A stretch of 51,567 nucleotides of DNA from NCBI GenBank assembly GCA_025769875.1, contig JAGFNK010000375.1:1-51567 (forward strand), written 5' to 3'. Under the pieces are notes generated by a model. It was not told the origin of the DNA. It saw only the letters and a program-made list of their open reading frames with translations, and did no database searches. This stretch comes from Russula earlei. Taxonomy: Eukaryota; Basidiomycota; Agaricomycetes; Russulales; Russulaceae. The translations under genes and the position numbers were made by a program. Shown piece after piece: positions 44,052 to 51,567 of the stretch. Each line of letters starts with the position of its first letter. Position 1 is the first letter of the stretch.

Positions 44052-47000
44052 ATGCCGCCATCCATAGCTAGCGAGGCGTCCTCTAATGGACACACGTTCG
44101 TACCGTTTAACGAAGAAGCGGACACCTCAGATAGAATAACACCCGAAGATGCCGCCTCTCCTCGCGATATTCAACGCCTTATCACGCCAGCTCTGCATCA
44201 TTTCTCGGGTTCGCCCCTGTCACGGGCAGGGTACGTCCTTCTCTCCATTTTCGACACTCACCTCCCCTTCTTAATACCCCGTCCCCATTCTCACCCCTGT
44301 CCTCTCCTCGTACCCCCCCCACCCCTCCTGTCTACGTTCGCTGAGTCCGAGTATTAGCCTCCTCAACCCTGTCCCCTCCCATCCAACTTCCGCGAGCTTC
44401 GTCTCCGGATTCGGAACTATTGCTGCTCCTCATTCGCAGTATGACATTCGCGCGAACACTGTACAATTATCAGGTGTCCCCATCTCATTCGCTCAGCCCT
44501 CTTCTGGTAACCCCCACCTACGGCCACCCACCCCCCTCGTCCCTGGCTCTGAAATGTTGATGCGCAACGTCGAGACTAGCTCACCTGCATTCATTTTCCC
44601 CCAGCCCTCAGAATCTGTCCGCTCTCTCCCGCTTGAGCACCATCGCGACCAGGCCGAGACACCGTCCTCGTCCTCGCTTAATCTGTCAGAGTCGACATCG
44701 ACTCTCGACGCTCGACCTTCCCTCCCACCCCCGCAATCTAATCTGAGCATCCTCATGGCACGATATTACGGTCACATCCCGTCACAGGAACGTACTGGGG
44801 AAGAAGAGGACGATACACCCCCTCCAGTCATCCCACAAGCCAACCTTGCATACCTGCTACAGCAGCACGGGCAAAACCACACGCCAATGACAACTCCTCG
44901 CCCTGTAACCTCACCGCGACCCCTCACGGAGCGCACCGCACTCCTCCCACTCCCTTTCCAAGCCACTCACCATTTGCCGATCAAGTGGGTCGCCCAAGTC
45001 AAATCGACCCTTGGAGAGGCAGTGCGAGCGCTTCCTGCCGTTATCCTTGGGCTACTGCTTAACATACTCGATGGCATATCATGTGCGTCATTACAACGCG
45101 TCTCGATTGGTTTGTTGCGTACTTGACTTCACTGCCCGTTATCGCATGATTTTAGATGGTATGATCATCTTCCCTGCTACGGGTGTGTTCATGGATCTCG
45201 GAACGATGGGGGTATCTATGTTCTTTGTTTCGTAAGTTATCGTCCTTCTTTGACACGTTTTCTCCATTGACGATACGAACAGTACCCTTGTCTCTCAGAT
45301 TATCTATTCCGCCGGTGCATCTGGTTTTGCGGGTGCGAATGGCAGTATGATGATCGAGGTTGTGGTAAGTCGATCAAGTACACTCATAGTGGGATCTCCA
45401 GGGCATATCGTCTACATAGCCTTTCTTTCACATTATAGCCACTAGCATCGCCCGGAATATAGGCGAGGAACAGCCACGTGAGATCGTAGCCACCACATTG
45501 GTGGCGTTTGCATTTTCGAGCGTGCTCACCGGTATGACGTGCCAATCTTGATGCACTGAGCGCTCGCGTGACTTGTCCTCACAGGCTTCACGTTCTTTGT
45601 CCTCGGCTTCTTCCGACTGGGTTCGCTCGTGGGTTTCTTCCCACGGCATATCCTCGTCGGTTGCATCGGTGGCGTTGGAGTGTTTCTCATCATCACTGGT
45701 TTCAATGTCTCAACGCGTCTTCAAGACGATGAGTTTTCCCTCTCACTGGATACTCTCTTCTTCTTTTTGCGTGCCCATAATTTGGCTCTCTGGGTCCCTG
45801 CGCTCGCACTCGCGGTGTTTCTAAGGGTCGTTACCTCAAGATGGCATCATCAGCTCATACTACCAACTTGTGCGCACCCCTCTCTCTTATGCTGGGAGAA
45901 GCCTCACCCGTCCATGCATGCAGATTTCTTGATAATACCGGTAGTGTTTTATCTTGTCGTTTTGAGCGCAGGCTTCGACATGAACACGCTCAGGAGAGAC
46001 GGATGGTTATTCGCGGTTGCGAGGAGCGAGGAAAAGTGGTACAGGTTCTATACCTATTTCGGTAGATTCACAACCAGTTGCAAAGTTTTTTTTCGCTGAC
46101 CATGCCTAGATTTCTCCAAAATCAAGTGGGGCCCGTTGTGGGCAACGTTACCCACCCAGCTTGCGCTTTTATTCTTCAATATCTTGCATCCCCCTCTGAA
46201 TGTTCCTGCGCTTGGTATGTACCTTATCATCGTCTTCCCTCACGCGTCTTGACGATATGCACCGCATGTAGCTGTGTCCCTCGACTCAGACGTGGACACG
46301 AACAGAGAACTTATCGCCCATGGATTCTCGAACCTACTCGCTGGTATAGTTGGCACAGTTCCAAACTACCTCGTTTACGTGAACACTCTCTTGTGCGTGA
46401 GGGCCCTTATTTCTCTTTGAGCTACCTTCCCATTGTAGCCGCAAAAGGTTCTACCGCTTAGGGGGAACCACGCGACTATCAGGTTTCATGTTAGCCGGCG
46501 CCACCCTAGCTGTATTGCTTGCGGGAACAGGGCCGATTGCATACATTCGTGAGTCTCTAGCGTTGCCTGTGCATTTCAGGATAAGCCCATGACAACGCTG
46601 GCACAGCGGTCATGGTTGTCAGCGCACTGATATTCGTGCTGGGTATTGATCTTGTCAAGGAGGCACTTTGGGACACGCGTCACCGTGTGAGCAAACCAGA
46701 GTACATCACCATCGCGAGCATTATGGTAGCAATGACTGTCTGGGATTTCGTCATCGGTGTCCTCTTCGGGATTATTGTTAGCTGTAAGCAGCTCGGAAAC
46801 TTCCTTGGACATATGCACACACCAATTTCTACACCGGATAGGTCTTTTCTTTGTCGTGCAAAACTCACAGCGACGTAGCATTCGTGTTATGCACACCGGA
46901 GAAACGACGTTATCAACAGTGCGGCGGCCTAGCGCCCATCGGGGGTATCTCCGTGAGGTCTCGCGGCAGACGACGGTCCTGCACCTTCAGGGCTTTCTTT

Positions 47001-48195
47001 TCTTCGGCACCATCACACGGGTTGAGGAGACCATCCGCGCTCTCGTCTCTGAGCCCGCGTGGGTGCGTGCGCCAATTCGCTTCCTCTTGCTCGACTTCAC
47101 GCTCGTGCTCGGTGTTGACCTTTCTGCGGCCGAGGCTTTCGTCCGAGTGCAGCGGCTCCTCTCCGGACGGAAGGTTGTGCTTGTGATCTGTGGTACCGGA
47201 GACGGAAAGGTACTCAAAGCATTGACCAGCGTTGGCTTACTCGACCTGCCGGATGTAGAACTCTTTGTGACATTCAACGATGCGATGGAATGTAAGTTTT
47301 CTGCCCGTGCCATCGGGTCCCCCCTGCGCCGATGGAGATACTGACCCGTCACTCACGCAGGGACGGAGAACGTGTATCTGCGCGCCTGGTTCGACTCGAA
47401 CGGCATGGAGACGAAGCCTGTTGGTGAGAAATTCCTTTCGGTTTTCAGTTGCACGTACGTCAGGGATTCGCTGACCACTCATAATCAGCGCTTCCGGGCA
47501 GACAGGATAGTGTTCGCATGGACCTGCAGGAATCTTTGCCGCATACACCACGACGGGCACAGTTGCGCGACGCCGGTTGGCGTAACATAGCCATCGGTAG
47601 GTCTTTCGTTATTTCCACACTTACCACCGTCCATACCATCGTCTCGCAGGCGAAATAAAGAATAAAAAGAGTGCACTCGCTGCAGCAATAGAACCTTACA
47701 ACACCCTGGAGCAGGCTTTCTCACCCTACGTTACGGACCGTGCGATACTTGAGCAACTCGCTCCTTACTTTGAGCGGATTGCAGTTCCGGAAGGTCACGT
47801 TCTGTGGAAGCAAGGGGACACCGCGGACGGGTTGTACGTGATTGGGGCTGGCGTGTTGCGTGCGACATACCGGTTCGCGGCGCACACACCGGCGATAGAG
47901 GAATCAATGGTTCCAGGAACGCTCGCGGGAGAGCTATCTGGCCTCGCTGGGCTCGCTCGCAATGCGACGGTTGTCGTGGAGCGATCGGCGGTGCTGTGGC
48001 GGCTGGGGGGGGACGCGTTATGCCGGCTTGAGGCGGAACGCCCAGAATTGGCCCGAAAATTCACGGCTCTGGTATTAAAAGGTGAGCACGTGGTGCCTCT
48101 GTATTGGTGTGCGGGGGATGTTAATGGTAATGCGTGGGTTAGCTGCGAAACTGGATTTCGATATTTTGCTCTCCGCGTTGGCGACGAGGCAATGA
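44052..48195 (+). CDS. SulP-family transporter with STAS and cyclic-nucleotide-binding-like domains
   Basis: Sixteen exons: 44052-44230, 44358-45082, 45156-45231, 45283-45364, 45420-45531, 45585-45869, 45924-46061, 46110-46214, 46272-46392, 46448-46548, 46607-46783, 46842-47291, 47361-47423, 47489-47596, 47650-48081, 48143-48195. All introns are GT..AG; the sum is 3,207 nt, 1,068 codons plus stop. Residues 1-~270: Ser/Pro-rich and disordered. ~280-700: SulP core (LGLLLNILDGISYGMIIFPA, IYSAGASGFAGANGSMM, VLGIDLVKEALWDT). ~740-850: STAS (VLHLQGFLFFGTI, FLLLDFTLVLGVDLSAAEA). ~940-1026: cNMP-type beta-roll with EGHVLWKQGD, a GEL motif and Arg before NATVV. The layout matches the fungal group of S. 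cerevisiae YGR125W (Vsb1, vacuolar basic amino acid storage) rather than plasma-membrane sulfate permeases; the substrate here is inferred. An upstream in-frame TTG at 44010 is unlikely as a start. Confidence 0.93.
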
Positions 48196-48738
48196 TTGGA
48201 ATGACGGATGAACGACCGAACGTTATATAATGTGAAAATGACAAAGTGTTCGAGTTGGAGGCCACTCGTATAATGAGTTTTTGAGTTATTTTGCATGCAT
48301 TATAGACTGGTCATTATTTATTATACTGTTGTCATGCTGGAAAGGTTTAAGCTGACCGTCACTATCCTGTCGTCCATCGCTTTTTTTTTGGTACTTTGTA
48401 CTCCTCGATTTCAATGACAGACTATTCCATTCATTTGCTGATACGGTTTCAATGAGCACATTGCTCATAGAAGGTATGTGCGGACGCACCGCGGAGATGG
48501 CACGTGGCTAGGTTGGTAAGTTCGATGGGTACATCTGTTTTATATATCTTTATCGCTTCTCTGCTCAGAAAAGCGCTGCTTAAATTATAACAGAGACGGA
48601 CCTCACGAAGAGCGCCCTGTGCAGACTTTTGGTCTCCGACGCCTGATTTCTGACGGGTTCGTTTTTTTTCGAGGCAAGTTTGTCCTTTTTCAGGAGGTAT
48701 GCCCATGCCTCATTGTATACTGCTGTCAAAGTATCACG
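48196..48738. other. Intergenic, transporter 3' region
   Basis: AT-rich 3' flank (48230-48600) with no coding content recognised; TATAATGTG and TTATTTATTATAC occur within 120 bp of the stop and may hold the polyadenylation signals. Confidence 0.5.
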
Positions 48739-49590
48739 ACAATGAAGGCGGACACGAGTTGTCAGCGAGGCTCATCTCAGAGCCATTCCACCGTCATATC
48801 CAAAGGAGCCCTCCTAGTCTCTGAATACTCCGCGCCACTATGTCCATCCCCCAAAAGACCCGGAGATGGCTCCTCACATTCACCGTCGTCTTCAGGACAC
48901 GCCGCCCTCTCAAACTCGAACGCCCCACCTACGAATCACTCCACCTCTCCTCCCCAGTCCGGCGGCAACGCCAGTGCCACGGTCTCGTCGCCTGATGACG
49001 ACCCGTCCAGATTTGCTATGAATGCATCTCCGCCTGTTAATAGACTGGTGGATCCGCGATCTCATGCTGTTCTCGAAGGAGCCCGAACACCACCCCATGC
49101 GAGCATTGATGGGACGGCGCCTCCGGGCGAGTCCCGTACCGGCGGTCCCGCAACCGTTGGCTCCTCGAGTGCTTCACTTCGAGTATCACGGCCAAGAGAC
49201 CAACCTCTGGAAGCTGGCCAGTCCTCTCTTGATCCCAAGGCAACATCCAGGAGGACGACAAGCGGCGGCTCAATTGGCGGCTGAATACAGAGCGTCGGAT
49301 GTGCGCAGGGCTAACGCGCGGAATGCGGGAGGTGGCCCGGTGAGCTTCCCCCATGGAGGTGCTGCCTGGATTTGGTAGTCTTTACTAAATGCCCCCCATT
49401 GCCGCAGCTGCTGTCTCCTGCCCCTCGCCGCGGTCACAGAACCTGCTGCGGTCCCCCGTTATGTCATCGTCAGGGTCATTACGACAAAGGGCGGGGCGTG
49501 AGCCGCGACATGAGGGCACACCTGATGCCCGTGAAAGTCCCATCGTTCCAGTTTATCCCAACCTGTCACGCGACCCCGTCCCATGACCCC
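48739..49590 (+). CDS. Unassigned Ser/Pro-rich open region, possibly spliced
   Basis: An ATG-initiated plus-strand frame (48739-49284, about 180 codons) encodes a low-complexity Ser, Pro and Thr-rich sequence (GDGSSHSPSSSGHAALS, TSPPQSGGNAS). A second overlapping frame (49022-49378) looks more protein-like (PLAPRVLHFEYHGQETNLWK), and a plausible intron (GTGCTG..CCGCAG, 49361-49407) would join it to another open segment to about 49,590. I recognise no domain and cannot choose the frame. It may be a disordered protein or a decayed gene. Confidence 0.35.
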
Positions 49591-49599
49591 CGTCCTCCT

Positions 49600-51567
49600 C
49601 TCCTCAATACCCGCCACATTTGCGGGGTTCACAAGATAAGGACGGCCGTCAGAAACTGCCTCCTCGGTACCTTCCGGGCCAGGACGTGGAGAAAGCGGAG
49701 GGATACATCGACCTGCCAACTCCAAGACGGACTCGCGTCGCGAAACGAATGAGAATGAGAATGGATCCGGCCCCGAGCCAGTTCACCGCACCTCGTCTGT
49801 TCGCCAGGTGCACAGTCGCCCTTCGTTTCTCCGCTGCCCCAGACAGACCAAACGTCTCAATGTCGCCGTCACCGCCTGCCGCAGCGCCACTGTCGGCAGC
49901 AAAGACAGTGTCCAAATGGACGCGGACATCCATAGGTACACCCTCAAACGATTCCCAGGCGCGTTATGGGAGAGGACTCACAGATCCTCCGGCTGAATAC
50001 GGAGGAGCGACTCTCGTTCCTGCCACTCAAAATCCACCACAGTGGCAGGGATCACAAGAGAACAGCGTCATCGGTGCCGCGCCCTTGGGACCTTCTGGGC
50101 CAGGACGTGGAGAAAGGAGAGAGATCGACCCGCCAACGTCAACGCGGACTCACGTCGCGAAACAAGCGAGGAAACGAATGCATCCCCCCGAGCAAGTTAG
50201 CCGCACGCCTTCTGTTCGACTAGATGCAAAGTCGCCCTTCGTTTCTCCACCGCCTTCGGACAAACAAATATCTCCATGTCGCAGTCACCGCCTGCCGCAG
50301 CGTCGCCGCCGGTAACAAAGCAGTGTCGAAATGGACGTCCACAACTATGGGTACACCCTCAAACGACTCCCAGGCGCGTTATGTGAGAGGATTCACAGAT
50401 GTTGATGTTCCGGCTGTATACGGAGGAGCGGCTTCCGTTCCTGCCGCTGCCGCTCCAAGTCCACCACTGTTGCGGGGATCACAAGAGAACGGCGTCATCG
50501 GAGCTGCTCCCTTGGGACCTTCCGGGCCAGCACGCCGACCCGGAGGGAGAGATCGACCTGCTGACGGTAAAGGGGACTCACATCGCGAAACAAGCGAGGA
50601 AACGAATGCATCCCGCCCTGAACAACAACAACTTCGCCCCACCCCTTCTGTTCAGCTGCTTGCGAGGTCTCAATTCATTTCTGCACCACCCTCGGATAAC
50701 CGAAACGTCTCCATGACGCCGTCAGTACCTCTCGTAGCACCACCGCCGGCAGCAAAGATAGCGTCCACACGGACGCCCGTATCTATGGGTACCTTCCCAA
50801 AGGACTCCCATGTCAGCGGTCTCACAGATACTCCGGCTGAATACGGAGGAGCCGCTTCCGTCCCTGCTGCTCAACGCCCACCACATTAGCGAGGGTCACA
50901 AGAGAACATCGTCGTCGGAACTGCACCCTTGGGACCTTCCGGATCAGGACGCGGAGAACCCGGAGGGAGAGATCAACCCGCTGACGCCAAAGGGGACTCA
51001 CATGGCGGAACAAACGAGGAAACGAATGGATTCCACCCCGAGCAAGTTCGGCGCACCCCTTCTGTTCAATCACCTGCAAAGTCTCGGTCCAACTCTGCAC
51101 CACTCTCGGACAGCAAAACGTCTCCATGACTCCTTCGGCACCCCTCGTAGCGCCACCGCTGGCAGCAAAGACAGCGCCCAAACGGGCATCCGCATCTACG
51201 GACGCCCCATCAAACGACTCTCCGGCGCGTCATGCGAGAGGTTTCACAAACCCTCCGGCTGAATACGAAGGAACGGCTTCCGTTCCTGCGGCTCAAAACC
51301 CACCACATTTGCGAGGGTCACAGGAGACCAGCGTCATCGGAACTGCTCCCTTGGGACATTCTGGGCCAGCACACGGAGAAACCAAAGGGAGACATCGACC
51401 TGCCAACAACGCAAAAGTGGACTCAACAGATGAGAACGAGGATGGATCTGGCCCTGAACAACTTCGCCGCACCCCTTCTGTTTCGCCAGCTGCATCCGTT
51501 CCTCCTAATCTATCGTCGCATCCGCCGCCGTCTCGTGTTGGAGACCCGCGTAACCGGAAGCAGTTCA
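49600..51567 (+). repeat. Degenerate tandem array, unit about 420 bp, running off the window
   Basis: The landmark CCACATTTGCG(A/G)GGTCACAAGAGA-like segment recurs near 49,612, 50,036, 50,461, 50,879 and 51,301, and GGGCCAGGACGTGGAGAAA-like sequence near 49,673, 50,093, 50,519, 50,937 and 51,359: spacings of 418-426 bp. Units keep long open frames on the plus strand (APLGPSGPGRG, PAEYGGAASVPA, KRMHPPEQ) but the spacing is not always a multiple of three, and a TAG interrupts at 50,887. So the array is either a decayed repeat protein or non-coding with incidental ORFs. At least four and a half units are present. Confidence 0.85.

Overview
The window is fungal, most likely from a basidiomycete. 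Its two intact genes have many short introns (about 45-125 nt) with GT..AG borders, and the DNA transposon types fit that group. I cannot name the species.

Bases 1-~40,250 are a dense nest of decayed transposable elements with no intact host gene. From the left: a Ty3/gypsy copy on the minus strand (742-4020); a truncated Ty1/copia copy (5547-7727); an LTR split by a Tc1/mariner-like DNA transposon (7728-12988, transposon 8013-12723); a long Ty3/gypsy chromovirus (internal region 12989-26366) riddled with solo LTRs; its probable 3' LTR (26367-33169), which is itself split by a copia-derived element (26823-33003) that carries a solo LTR inside a solo LTR; a PIF/Harbinger transposon with 211-bp inverted repeats (33990-38207); and a small TA-flanked inverted-repeat element (38725-39938). 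Most insertion borders were fixed by target-site duplications visible in the sequence, so relative ages can be read directly. Nearly every premature stop I found in the old coding regions is TGA where the family expects Arg (CGA), a sign of CpG-to-TpG decay.

Bases ~40,260-51,567 are CpG-normal host DNA. They hold a possible 5' fragment of a prefoldin-5-like gene at the boundary, an intact CFIm25 (NUDT21) pre-mRNA 3'-processing gene in eight exons (42749-43805, minus), and, divergently across a 246-bp shared promoter region, an intact 16-exon SulP transporter gene fused to STAS and cyclic-nucleotide-binding-like domains (44052-48195, plus). The right end is an unassigned low-complexity ORF region followed by a degenerate tandem array with a unit of about 420 bp (49,600-end).

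The most unusual structure is the chromovirus. Once a solo LTR is discounted, its pol frame runs past the chromodomain in frame into an extra ~560-codon region with a second CCHC zinc knuckle, in the position where env sits in errantiviruses. Exon borders, LTR borders and duplications were read by eye; no database search was possible.
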